Below, piece after piece: positions 35,709 to 47,022 of a stretch of DNA of 64,000 nt (its first letter is position 1; every line of letters starts with the position of its first letter). This DNA comes from Hyaloscypha bicolor E. Taxonomy: Eukaryota; Ascomycota; Leotiomycetes; Helotiales; Hyaloscyphaceae. The notes under the pieces were generated by a model that searched no databases, had not been told where the DNA came from, and saw only the letters and a list, made by a program, of their open reading frames with translations. Made by a program: the position numbers and the translations under genes. The stretch spans positions 186,001 through 250,000 of the forward strand of contig NW_020194610.1 in the NCBI RefSeq assembly GCF_002865645.1, in the 5' to 3' direction.

Positions 35709-37138
35709 TGGGCCCCAGTTACATGCTTGTCACGGTATGCACGAAATGGGAGTAGGCTCGGCAGCATTGCTGACTGCCCTCTTCTTGAACAAACACCAAG
35801 TCTCGGGGTGGAAACCAGTCACGCTACGGACACCAATGATGGTTGGTTTTACGACAGTATCACTGGTTGTCATAACCGTGCCGGAATTGCTGCATAGTAA
35901 CGGCCCAAGAAATAGAAGTGGTAGTGGACTTATCTTTGCCACGAATGCGAACAGTCTTCCATTGAGCCAGACTTTCGGGTGCTATTTGCTTCTCCGGGGG
36001 TAGTCCAAGCTACCGTTTTGACGGACCTATCTTTACTTCCCAACTATGCTTTCCGTTTGTTACACTTTTATGTGGAGGCCAGTCTTATTGAACTGGGATC
36101 GATTTATCGGTGGAAAATCGATATATTGGAGATTGACAATCTGTAGAATGACTAGTTTTGACTAGATACAGGAGAGTGATTCCATAAAAAGCAGAGGGAA
36201 TGGGTTCCCTAGCTATATTCCTGATTTCCAGCCCACCATGTGATTTACCCCGCACTTACTTGGTGGTGGGAACGATTTACCAATCTGATTCCTGAACGTA
36301 CGTTTACGGAACGTAATCGAATGGCGATACTAATAAACGATTGGTGTGCTCGTACGTAAGTAATACCCAATAATCGGACGAACTGAATTAGTGATTGAAC
36401 CTGGAGTGGAAGGAATGGATGCTAGCCAAGCTAGCTAGTTCAACAAGTCTTCCTTGATTCTTCACAACAAACCTCGTTTTAATTCCTGGCAAGTTGGGCT
36501 GATCTTGTTGTCAAACAGTTAGAGCCATAGTTCCAGTTGTCCAATCCCGGAGGAGCAGCCGCCCAAAACTCCCTGCTGCTTCAGTATCCATTCGACTTTC
36601 TGCCATTTATTCCCATTGCGGCTCCCCGTCGAAAGTGCGTTCGGTTGTACCCAAGATTAATCCTGTACTGACTCTCTGACTAGACACTGGGCTGTTTTCG
36701 CTTCTGGCAGCGTTATGTTATGTCAATGGTGTTTTGTATCATAACTCCTCCGCAATCAGCTATCTTCAGCACTGGAACGGTAACTCGTAGAAATTGTTTC
36801 TCTACCTGGTTGTTGCAGTTTGGTATTGTGCTTTTCGGCCTAAGAAATTCTTGTCTCGAATGCCAACCACCATCGGTTCTATCATGGCGTATGTTTCCGG
36901 AAGCCGAGATTTAGAAGATTTCTCCTGTTCGGGGAAGAAGACAGACACCAGGAAGGGACAGCTATATGCATATGGACGCTTCATTGGAACAGATAGAAAG
37001 ACAATTTGGCATCTAGCATCAACGTTTTGTCATACCTCTCGAGACTCGAAATCCTGGATTGAACCGGGAGAATGGGGCTGGAAACGGAAAGGTGATGAGA
37101 AGGAGCTAGTATCTACGGACGTGGATATAATCAAATGA
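35709..37138 (+). pseudogene. Decayed DUF3433-type membrane protein gene
   Basis: Two segments on the plus strand resemble the large fungal membrane proteins of the DUF3433 family (function unknown). The upstream one (about 35800-36000) reads GWKPVTLRTPMMVGF followed by a hydrophobic helix, VPELLHSNG, GLIFATNANSLPLSQTF. This matches the family pattern of a W-P-L-R-P entry, a membrane span, and a Gly-rich loop. The downstream one (about 36794-37138) reads FLSRMPTTIGSIMAYVSGSR, then YAYGRFIGTD, matching the conserved LPTTIAS helix and the GRF.G.D region near the family C-terminus. An in-frame TAG (GNS*KLF, near 36785) precedes it, and the stretch between, 36000-36650, holds no continuous frame. 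Family members usually exceed 1000 aa, so most of the protein is missing. The assignment is from memory of the family pattern and is moderately uncertain. Confidence 0.42.
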
Positions 37139-37201
37139 ACTTCAAAGGTTGAGAGAAACGGAGCTGTTATCTGAGATAGTCTGGGTGTACACTCTAGTTC
37201 T

Positions 37202-39481
37202 TTATAATTTACTCTTTGGTTCCACCAACTCTTCAACCTTAGCAAACTGATAATAATAGTCCAGCGAGTTCGGATTTAGCAAAGTTCCACTCGGCTTGAT
37301 GGTTTTCCCAGAAACAATCTGCTTCACGGGTAGTTCGACTTTCTTCAAGTTCACCGTTGTCTGGATGAAGTCAGCTCCGCAGCGAAACTCGATTTAAGCC
37401 TTCACTTACTGGTATCTCTGGGGTCTCAAACACATATTTCGGCACATGCCGGGCACTCAACTCCTTTCGTATCGCAGCCTTGATATCATTTACCAATTTG
37501 GTATGAAATTTCTCTCCAGGCTTCATCAACAAAAACAACATCACCGTCTCATCACTATCACCCGGTCTTCTCTGACCCACGCAAATCGAGTCCGAAACCT
37601 GTGGAAAGACCCCTTCGATCACCGAATAAATTTCCGCACTCCCAAATCTCACACCGGAGGGATTCAACACACCATCCGCTCTACCCAGGAAGACCAATGT
37701 CTTCGTCACAGGATGAATCATAACGAAATCCCCGTGAGTCCAGACGTTATCATATTTCTCGAAGTATGCGGCGAAGTACCTGGATCCAGAGTCGTCGTTC
37801 CAGAAGTAGACGGGCATGTTGGGGAATGCGGCTGGTGCAACAAGTTCACCTGGTGTGCCGTGCTCGACTGGTGCCCCGGGTGTTCCTTTCCCACCCTCAA
37901 CTAGAGAGTCGTACACCGAAACAGGCGTGCCGAGACTAGGGCCTTGAGTCCCGCCAACATAGACTGGTGACAGGGGATTTTCCTGTCCAAAACAGCCAGC
38001 CTATTTCATTCGTTAGCCGTGCTTCTTAGCTGAGACAACCACACGTACCAAATCCGTTCCTCCAGAAATATTAGCTAATTGCACACTTCTCGGAAAGCCC
38101 ACATCATAAAACCATTCAAAAAGCTGATCACTCAACACCATCCCCGTGCTTGTCACGATCTTCAAACTACTTAAATCAACGACATCCTTGGGCACGATGC
38201 CGTTCTTCTGCATCTCATGCATCCATCTTGGACTCGTACCTAATTTCGTGACTTTCTGCTCCCCAACCATGCGGATAAAGGTTTTGAGGTCGGGTTGGAA
38301 GGGACTGCCGTCATACAGAACCACACGAGCACCCCCAAGTAAGTTCATAACGGAGGAAAAGTACATGATCCACCCTGTTGTCGTGTATTGGAGTGCCACG
38401 CTGTCAGCATTCATCTCTCCGTGCAGTTTCCCTTCTTTGGCTGATGACAGGATGGCACCGCCGATGGAGTGGACAATGCATTTCGGTGTTCCTGTTGTGC
38501 CTGAGGAATATGCGATGAAGAAAGGATCATGGAATGCCGTTTGCTCAAATTCGGGAATCTGGGGTGTTGCTTTTGAGACGAAGGTTGCAAGAGTCTGTGT
38601 TTTCGGGACACGGCTGACATCGGCGGGCTGTGAAAATCGAGGCATTGAAATCATTCCCTCGAACTCCTTATCGTCTTTCATGCCCTTGGATATTTCTGCC
38701 ATTTTGCCTCGGAGATCTACTTCCTTTCCGTTATAAATCGCAAAGTCGTCCATGAAGATGTACTTGGAGAGTTAGTGGGGTTTAGCTGAAACAGGAGAAT
38801 ACTACCTTTGGCGTAACTTGCAGAGCTCGTTGTAATACACCTTGCACCCCCATATCCGTAGAACTGCTACTGGAAAGCCCGCCGAGTGTTGTAACAGCAA
38901 GGAAGACCTTTAATGTATCCACCGAATTACTCGCAACGACCACAACTCTATCTCCCTTCTTAACGCCATGCTCCTTCATAGCACTAGCCAGAACACCAAC
39001 CTCCTTCCTCAATTGCTCCCAAGTAACATGTTTAACTTCAGTATACCCTTCTCTCACCTCCGTCAAAGCAATCTTCCCGTCCTCCTTCCCAATCAATCCC
39101 CGCGTACTCGCCGACTCACCAGGGATCCGTGAGTACAGTAAATTCTCCGCAAAGTTCATTTTTACGCCATCAAACCACCTTGGTATCGAGTCGATGCGCG
39201 CAGACTCGTCTACAACTGTCGTATACGTCCCGCTATAGATTAAATCAAGGAACTGGAATGCTTGGTCCCAGAACTGAGCTCGTTTTGTGGTGGAGTATTG
39301 GTACAAATCCCAGAATGTCTGTGGGGTCAATTTGCGTTCCTCAAGCTGTGTGGGGGGAGAGAAGACGCACATCCAATTGCAGGTTGTGTTTTGCATTTAT
39401 TTCTTGCATCAGTCTGTACATTTCCGTGCTTTTGGGGTCCGGGTGCTCCCAGAGCTTCCTAGGAACGCTGAGGGAATCCAT
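37202..39481 (-). CDS. Acetoacetyl-CoA synthetase with C-terminal SKL
   Basis: ANL-superfamily ligase, about 695 aa, that activates acetoacetate with ATP and CoA to acetoacetyl-CoA for sterol/fatty-acid synthesis or ketone-body use. Five exons keep frame: 39481-39371, 39318-38806, 38762-38049, 38000-37410, 37360-37202. Start reads MDSLSVPRKLWEHPDPKST, typical of the family. The first intron joins NLQLD to TFWDLYQYS. Core motifs: P-loop YSSGTTGTPK at about 293-302; the substrate region TTGWIMYF; SGGTDL|AGCFG across intron 3; GRADGVLNPSGVRFG; and the C-terminal GKTIKPSGTLLN that carries the catalytic lysine. The last residues are EPKSKL, a canonical type-1 peroxisomal targeting signal, whereas the animal enzyme is cytosolic. 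Intron 2 is only 43 nt. Confidence 0.93.
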
Positions 39482-42103
39482 GTTCGGGTTTTGGAGGTGT
39501 TGAAAATGGGTTTTGAGGTGAGGCTGAAGGACTGATATGAGGAACTTGTTAGAGCGCCGAGGACCGAGACTAAAGTTATTGAAGTGAAGCTCCAGCGAGG
39601 TGTAATCTTTACAACCCCGCAGCGATAGCGGCCCGCCAGTTCATGCGGGACGGATTGAAGATCCTCGGCATGTTTCCGCGAGTAACCGACACCCCCGAAC
39701 GTTACTCAGCAAATCGGAGCAGAGACACCAAGGACTCCTTTGATAAGCGTGTAGTGAAAAGTCCTCCGGCAGCTTCGGGTTTCTCTGGTTATGGGAGATC
39801 CGTACTGTTTGCTTTGCAGTCGAATTGTTCCGTCCTTTTATCGTAGCGACTTCCCCAGGCAACGCGGCCTCCATTTGGCTGTGCGGGGTTCCCCCGCATT
39901 GCCCACACTGCCCACATCCAACCCATACTCCGCTCATGAGTTTACTAGATTAGGTAACCCCAAAACAAAAAATACAGCAAAAGGATATCAAATTCTCTGA
40001 TTGCATATCAACTACAATTCTTTTTTCACGGAGCCTCACTTTGTGCGCCAGGACTTGAGATGTAGCCCGTGCAGAGCTACTTGTTTATGCCTGATTGCCA
40101 GTTATGTTCCATGATGTTGCAATGTTTTGGAGGTTGACGACTTGGTTTTTCAGCTCACGCGGGGTAAGCACTCTATATATACATCTGGTATATAAACTAC
40201 AGTGTGCCAGCGTACACTCAGTTCCAACACATGATTCCTTGCAAATCATGAAGAAGTTTTGCAAGCCAGGAGTTACTCGCTTAGACGCGAGTTTTGATAT
40301 TATCTCGTGTTATACAAGTACGCGTTCACCCGAAATTTGTTCATGGCAAAATCGATACTGGCGTAGAAGACATCCTCCGTGCTGAGCCAGCAAACGAGAT
40401 TAATCACTGCATCGTTCGAGCGGTTCCTATTTAGCGAGGCGCGACGTGATAGCACACGATGAAATCCAGATAAGAGGTTGTAGTTCTGAGAACAGATTTA
40501 AGAGATATGAATCTAAAATAGAAAGGGCCTACGAGCAAGGGAATACATTGAAAAAAGAAAAGTTCAACCAATTAAAGAAAGCAGTCGGCGGAGTAGTCTT
40601 TGCGGCTGACCTTAGCCACACTTTTTGTACCGAAAGAAAAGGTTGCCGTGGTGGAAACCACATAATGTACCGCCGCAAAGATATGAGCTATAAGTGATTG
40701 GAAGCTTTTTGTCGAAACTTGCTGCGTGGCTGAGCACGCATTTCGAATTAAGAAGCTTCTAACTTGTGGATAGAGCGAGCGGCTGATATGCGATACCTCC
40801 GGAGATGTGTGGGACGAAAATTATTGGCACTTTAAAGAAGGGCCTATGCTGTCCAATGGCTGAGATTACGGCACATCTATATTACCCGGGATTTCAAGAG
40901 GAACGGTGTACCCTGATATGTTTGCGGATGTGCGAAGTTTGCCGCCGCATGCACTTTAAGCTTCCTATTTTAATCGAACAACCTGTGCAGGAAAAGGCAG
41001 GCAGTTGTGCATTTTAGGAGTAAATCAGGTACCTCTCCAATCACCAGAGTTCAGTGGGCAGATCACTTTTCCAGCATCTATGAGCTATTAACTGTGAATT
41101 GTACTAAGATGCCTACGGCATAAGAGATTGAGAACTTGGAGGACAATAAGCAGGAGTGTGGCGTGCGAGACTTTCCGCGAGGGGGTTGAGATTGCTCCGT
41201 GCGAAGACATCACTCCTTTCTTGCCTTTCCCGCCTTGTACTCGCTCTGCTTAGAAGTGCAAATATGTTGATGTCTATACGTTACGCGTAGCATTTTCAAG
41301 GGAATAATGAGGCGTTTGATAGCCCATTTCTGTATTTCGATTAATCAAAACCTTGAACGGATAGTAATAACATCGATATAAGCTGCCTAGTCTCGATCAT
41401 TCTGAATTCACAAGCGGAAGTCACTGTACGAAACACCGTGGCCGGGGGATACGAAAATATTATCAACCGAGGGCAGTACCAAAGCACCAATTTCAATTCG
41501 ACTCTAGCTAACTCGGTCATTGGACGCTTCCTTAATCTGTTGCTAATGGCCCACCTGGTGGCGTTAAGTACATCAATGAATTGTGAACGAAGATACCAGC
41601 CCTGTTCCACAAAAGTTCCCAAATGCGGTAGATAAAATCCGAGCCATATGGTGTACGAAGTACTCCTTCCGTTCCCTCACTCACAATAAGCGAAGGCGCA
41701 GCTGGAGTCGGGGGCAAATCTATTCAGGGTAGTTGAGCCTTATGCTTCACGTAAGGCGTATCCCAAAATTGAATGCGGGATATCAAGCTGTTGGGAACGG
41801 AAAATTGGAACGCCAATAGTAGAAGACTGGGACGGGGGCATTTGTCGAGTGTTGATAAAGGTACTTCTGTAGCGTGACTCCACTGCCATTTCTCGGTGTT
41901 TAAGTGTAGCGAAAAGGACGGAGAGGGAGATGAAAGCACAATCATGGGCTCAGTTGAATACCAGCTCGTGTATTATTTCTTGTATGCTTTACAAAATTGG
42001 ATTTGGCAAACTCGTATTTTCGCCAACAAACCCTGCCATCTTATGCCATATAAACGCCTTTCAATGCAATCGCTTCGTCTCCCATGCAGTTCTAGTCATC
42101 CCG
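39482..42103. other. 2.6-kb spacer without recognised genes
   Basis: Between the start of the acetoacetyl-CoA synthetase gene and the 3' end of the Cdc16 gene. Several short frames (for example 40446-40697 and 40805-41017) show no family features. Base composition is mixed, without the extreme AT content of the decayed repeats elsewhere in the window. Confidence 0.35.
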
Positions 42104-44033
42104 TCAATCATCGTCGCTCAACTCCATGAGGCTGTTTCCGTCTAAACCAATGCCACTGCTCATCCTCGGCCTGAACTTCTCCTTCCCTTTGCCAGCTCTC
42201 TTGCTCGCGAGGTACCGGCTAGCCTCGGCCTTCTTCATCGTCAGATCCCTTTCAAACTCGTCATCATCTTCGAGATCATCAACCCCATTCTCTCCACTGC
42301 CAGCAGTCTCCTCTAAAGCCTTGTTCAGCAATTCAGTGGCGATCGCATCTTGTGGTGATATCGCCAGCGCCTCGTGAAACACATGCACCGCTTCAAAGGG
42401 TTTTCGCTGCTCCATCAAAACAAGCCCCTTGGCACAAAATATCGAAGGGTCTTTCCCTCCTTGCCTCAGAACCTCGTCAAACTCCGAGAGTGCCAGATCC
42501 CATTGCTGCAACCTTCGAAATGCATGTCCGAGGTTCGCTCGAGTCGAGATCCATGCCGACGGGTCGCTGTCTATCTCTTCAGCAATCTCCAGAGCCTTAG
42601 TGAACATGGCAACAGCTTCTTCGAGTCGTTCTTGGTGATAGAAAACAACGCCCATTTCATTCAAGAGCAGCGGATCAGTTTTGCACAGCCCGTAAGCAGT
42701 CTTGAGGAACTCGTCTGCAAGCGTCATGTTGTTCAGCATGTGGTTTTGCATGCCCAAGAAGAGGGGTGGCAGATGCGTGCCCATGAAAAGTCGAGCAGCA
42801 GTGGAGTATGCTGATATCGCTTGGTCATGTTCTCCTTCAGCTGCGAAAGTGTGCGCAAAACCAATCCACGCAGGCCCGAAATGTGGATCCATCATGCTTG
42901 CCTTGCTGAAATATCGCCGGGCTTCTGCCACTTTGTTGATAGCCAGGTAATACACACCCACCGCCAGCCATGTGCATGGTTCTTCCGGGTGGTTGTCTGC
43001 CAAGTCGTGGGAGATGAGAAAGAGAGCGTTCTTGAGCTGAAGTTCGTATAAGCACGCAAGATGAAGGGGATATATACTGAAGTTGTATTTGTCTTCCTGG
43101 AGAATTGAATTGGTGATCGCCAAGGCCTCTTTGAATCTGCATTGTGTGAAAAGAAGGTCTGCTTTCGAAAGGAGGAGATCTGGGTTCGTGGCAAGATTGT
43201 AGTGTGTCGAGAGCGTTTCGGTTGCGGTGGTGAAAGCGGTGGGATTCTTGTACTTGGACAAACGAGTTGTGTACAGCATCTTCGTGAACTCAGCGGCTTC
43301 TTGGGAGGACGAGGCGTCGTCGGTAACCGAGATGGCGTCGAAGTCCAGAGAGTCCAAGAATTCCCATTCCTCATCGGGTGACATCAAACAATTCTTCATG
43401 AGTTGTTCGAATGCCTCGAAGCATTGTACATCTATCCGGACCGCATCCTTGTAGCATTCCTTTGCGCGATCGAATGCGTTTTGCTTGGCGTAGCAAAGTC
43501 CTCTCAAGAAACACATCGCAGCCTCGAAACGGACGTTTGCAGCTTCATCCGGAGCGCCCTCCTCACGTCTCACTTGGTTGTCTGCTCTGGATATCCCCTT
43601 GCCATGATGTGATGCTGCTCTTCCGTGTCCACTTGTGTGTTGGAGTTTCCTTCGACTGTTGCTCGCGTTGTTGCTCAGGTGGGTGGGATTCTTCTCGCCG
43701 AGCACATTGAGCGCTTCGTCGAATCTGTTTTGCTTGATGAAGCAGTGTCCAGCTAGGTAGCGACAGGAGGGATTTCGAGCGATGAGGTCTTGCTTGGAGA
43801 GGAAGCTCTGGGCTCGAGTGTAGTTGCCGGTGGAGAAATGGACTTGCGCGAGCCAGAATGCGTCCTTGTCGTTTTCTTGTATCAAATTAGAATCCGCAGA
43901 CAATGTGCAAATATGGTGGCAGCGTACGGGTCAACGCCAACAGCTTGTCTCCAATGAAGATGGCCGAGTCGTACTGGTGTTTATTCAGCGCATCCTGGCG
44001 CCAGTCCCTCAAGAACTTCTCCATCGTGGGCAT
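42104..44033 (-). CDS. cdc16: Anaphase-promoting complex subunit Cdc16/Cut9/APC6
   Basis: TPR subunit of the APC/C ubiquitin ligase that drives mitotic exit; nuclear. About 625 aa from two exons (44033-43928 and 43875-42104). The intron (GTACGC...ACAAG, 52 nt) joins LALT to QNDKDAFWLAQVHF, restoring the conserved N-terminus that begins FLRDWRQDALNKHQYDSAIF. Two ATG codons (44033 and 44024) could start the protein. Many TPR motifs follow: residues about 50-110, then about 250-540, including ACLYELQLKNALF, WLAVGVYYLAINKVAEARR, GPAWIGFAHTFAAEGEHDQA, and LLNEMGVVFYHQERLEEAV. An acidic, Gly-rich insert lies near 550-570 and the C-terminus is basic then acidic (GLDGNSLMELSDDD). Length and repeat order agree with Cut9. 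Confidence 0.93.
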
Positions 44034-44417
44034 CGTGACATTCGCAGAGGAGCCACGGAGTCATGAATTGAGAGGCATGGAATGAGAGAGCAGCAGCAAC
44101 TTCAGGGTCGAGACTTGGGCTTCTGTTGACTTTCAATGTTGATTTTTCAAGTCGCGAGTCGACTCGCGTGGGGAAAGAAGGATCACAGCCTCGCATAAAG
44201 TTATGCAGTGACGCTAACCTTAAAAGGGGAGCTGGTGTAGCCTTAAATTTATGCAGCCTCGGGCGAACTTCAAGAATTCCATTTCCAACTTCTGACCATC
44301 TCCACCTCCCTTCTAAATCAACAAGCCCCTCGACGAGACATAGACCAGTCGACCACATCTTCGGCACCTCTATTCTAGAACTGCAGCTTGTCCCGCAAAC
44401 CAGAAGTCACCGCCGCC
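44034..44417. promoter_or_regulatory. Bidirectional promoter, Cdc16 / Yju2
   Basis: A 384-bp interval separates the divergent start codons of the APC6 and Yju2 genes, so both promoters must lie here. A palindromic AGTCGCGAGTCGACTCGCG-type sequence sits near 44150-44170 and might be a shared site; this is an inference only. Confidence 0.5.
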
Positions 44418-45242
44418 ATGTCTGAACGAAAAGTCCTTACGAAGTACTACCCACCGGACTTTGATCCCTCAAAGATCGTACGGTCGCGCGCCCCGAAGCA
44501 GGCAGGTCCCAAAGTCCAAACCGTTCGCTTGATGGCGCCATTTCCCATGAAGTGTACAGCATGCGGTGAATATATCTACAAGGGAAGGAAGTTCAACGCT
44601 CGGAAAGAGACCACGGAAGAGAAATACTACTCGATTCCCATCTACCGATTCTATATCCGATGCACACGATGTTCGGGAGAAATTACCTTCAAAACGGACC
44701 CGAAGAATATGGACTACGAGTGTGAGAGAGGTGCGAAGAGGAACACCGAGCCCTGGCGAATGAATGGTGGCGGCAAGCAGGAGAGTGACGAGGAGAGATT
44801 GGACCGTTTAGAGAGGGAGGAGGAAGAAAAGAATGCCATGCAAGAGTTAGAGACCAAGACCCTGGATGCAAAGAGGGAGATGGCTGTCGCAGATGCCTTG
44901 GATGAGATACGGACAAGAAATGCTAGAAACGAGAGGATGGGAAAAGATGGCTTGGAGGTGACAGTCGCGAGGGAGAGCATCGACGAGGAGAAGCGGAGAC
45001 AAGACCAGGAAGACGAAGATGCTGCCCGAAAAGCCTTTATGAGGCGGCACGAGGCATTGGAGGAGGTTATAGAGGATAATGATGACGATGGAGGAGAAGG
45101 TTCTGCGGCTCCCTTTACGAAAGAACAGGCGTTGGAAATGCCACCTCCACCTGCACCGGCTCCTGCCTTCAAACGGGTAGTCAAAAAGAAGAAAGATTAC
45201 GCAGGGGCTTTGGGGATCAAGAAGAAACCGTCTTTGGTTTGA
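44418..45242 (+). CDS. yju2: Splicing factor Yju2/CCDC94 (Cwf16)
   Basis: Intronless, 274 aa. Yju2 joins the spliceosome around Prp2 action and promotes the first catalytic step near the branch site; nuclear. The N-terminus (SERKVLTKYYPPDFDPSKI) is nearly diagnostic. The zinc-binding core has two CxxC pairs, Cys46/Cys49 (MKCTACGEYI) and Cys82/Cys85 (IRCTRCSGEI), followed by ITFKTDPKNMDYECERGA. From about residue 125 the protein is a charged coiled coil rich in Glu, Arg and Lys, ending in a Pro-rich patch and a basic tail (VVKKKKDYAGALGIKKK). The start ATG at 44418 is preceded by CCGCC. It is divergent from Cdc16. Confidence 0.96.
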   Translation: MSERKVLTKYYPPDFDPSKIVRSRAPKQAGPKVQTVRLMAPFPMKCTACGEYIYKGRKFNARKETTEEKYYSIPIYRFYIRCTRCSGEITFKTDPKNMDYECERGAKRNTEPWRMNGGGKQESDEERLDRLEREEEEKNAMQELETKTLDAKREMAVADALDEIRTRNARNERMGKDGLEVTVARESIDEEKRRQDQEDEDAARKAFMRRHEALEEVIEDNDDDGGEGSAAPFTKEQALEMPPPPAPAPAFKRVVKKKKDYAGALGIKKKPSLV

Positions 45243-45596
45243 TGGACTTTGCGCAGCGAGGCGTAACTGGCTGACAATCAATCAATAGATTTCAAGCAAA
45301 TCACCAATTCAAGGAATACGACTTGGCAAGTGACTCATGACGGGGAAATGATTGCCTGCCTTCTCTCCGCGATACCGCCTTCCCACATCCTGGCAAAGTT
45401 CCCACCGACTTCGTACGCTGACTTGCCGACTTTTCCTCCCCCCCCCAGTTCATATTTTGCAATATATATTTTCGCGCTCATGTCACAATGTACAGAGAAT
45501 TTGTGAAACATGATTTCATTCTTCCAGCCAGCTGCCACTGTTTGCCATTACTCACTCCTCGCTAAATCATGTTGGTTTGAGCGGCTGAGCCGGACC
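45243..45596. other. Spacer 3' of Yju2
   Basis: Contains the 3' flank of Yju2. No gene seen. Confidence 0.3.
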
Positions 45597-46082
45597 TCAA
45601 GCTTTCAATGGGAGCTCTAAAAGATCCGCCTTCGGATTATTCATCGACTGAAGTGGGGTGCAAGCTGCCCGACTTCTAGATGCATGATTTATCATCGTTT
45701 GATTGGGCATTTGTCCCATGAGCCTTACTTGGAGATGTGTAAAGGGGTTCGGTTGCCTTGAGATACGGCTCAGAGTATGGCTTGTTAATTGCTCCTGAGA
45801 GTACATTTTAGTTATCATCACTGGAATGGCATCTTAGTGCTAAAATTCGTGCACCGCCATGAACTATTGGGCATCTTTTGTCCAGCCTGCTGTCCAGTGG
45901 AAAACGCCTGGCTCTTGAACAGTCTCGCCAACGAAGAGGTACGCGCACTCAGGCTCCGCCAGCACGATGTCATATGCCATCTTGAAGTGCTTGACGAAGG
46001 TGTCCCGGTCTTTCCGATCGACGGTCACCCTGACTTGCTTGCAAGTGAAGGCCATTTTTCGGGCGGTCAGTGAAGAAGTCAT
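45597..46082 (-). pseudogene. Broken small ABM-like (dimeric alpha/beta barrel) gene
   Basis: One minus-strand frame runs from an ATG at 46082 (MTSSLTARKMAFTCKQ, then RVTVDRKDRDTFVKHF, ECAYLFVGE, and FHWTAGWTKD) through stop codons at about 45864-45835 into a further open stretch ending at 45597. The first 72 codons have the strand-helix pattern of antibiotic-biosynthesis-monooxygenase-like small proteins, including the helix after the first strand and the W-x-x-x-W that often precedes FMAVHE-like sequence. Here that sequence continues directly after a TAG, then meets TAG and TAA. Three stops in 10 codons within otherwise coherent sequence suggest decay. Family assignment is tentative; an unseen intron could explain part of it. 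Confidence 0.35.
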
Positions 46083-47022
46083 GTTCGAATTTGTGGTGAG
46101 TTGATTAAACGATGTAGCTGAAGTTCTCAGACACCAAGGAGCAGTCGAGCTCTTTCTTATAGGAGTAGAGTAGCTCTAAAAGATGACACATGTACGTAAC
46201 AAACTCCTACTGGCTTGAAGAGTATAGGGTGCCAAGTTTGGCTCTGTTGGATCCAGTTAAAGGCTTTCTATCGTTTAGAAGGAAGTCTTTTGCACCTTGC
46301 TGGGTCCGACCTACTCACAAGAATCGCCCAAAAAGGACTAGTCAGTCATCTTTCCCCACCCCGGTGTGCTTCCGAGCCCTGCTTCACGAACGAACCATTG
46401 GCACTCTCAGAAATGTTACTGATCTCGTCCAATTCCCTCTGCCTCAAACTGGTTCTATGGTGCCATCCGCTTTGAAGCTCTCACCCCCCTGCTTAGTGTC
46501 CGACACACCCCTGAGATCTGCATTTAGCGAATGAATAAGGGCCGTGCTGCCTCACTCCGCAACAACCCTTCGTACGATTACAATAATGACATCAAAGTAC
46601 TGATGTTGAAGAAGAAGAACCACTGTGGCAGATTTCGTTCGACCAAGTGAGAGTCAATAGTATCAAGTGACAACAATGAGTGGCCAAGGTCGAGCACATG
46701 CTTGCATGCATGTCATCGGGACAGACCCAGAGGAAGGACGCCTCGCTTAATGAGCCAACCGAGGCAAAAAGGCTCCACAATTGCTTCAGCCTCCACTGCA
46801 ACATAGCATAGCCTAACGCCCAAGGCTGATCAGTGAAGCAGGCAGCCTCGAAAGGAGATAATAAAATGAAAGGGCCGCCTCAGATCTTCATTAATCCATC
46901 CATTGATATATTTCGACTTGCGAACGCATACTGCCAAATTTCTTACAAACAACACGCCGCTCACGCCTGCTGCCTGGCCAATTCCGTTGATCGCTTTGCT
47001 GCATTCGCCCAAGCTTGTCATC
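46083..47022. other. Spacer and promoter of the ankyrin/Trp-rich gene
   Basis: No gene is supported. Short frames at 46190-46534 on the plus strand have no family character. The right end is the 5' leader of the gene starting at 47023. Confidence 0.3.

Noticed and set aside
40446..41017. Short plus-strand frames in the 39.5-42.1 kb spacer
   Set aside because: Low similarity to any family, no splice-supported extension and no neighbouring exons.
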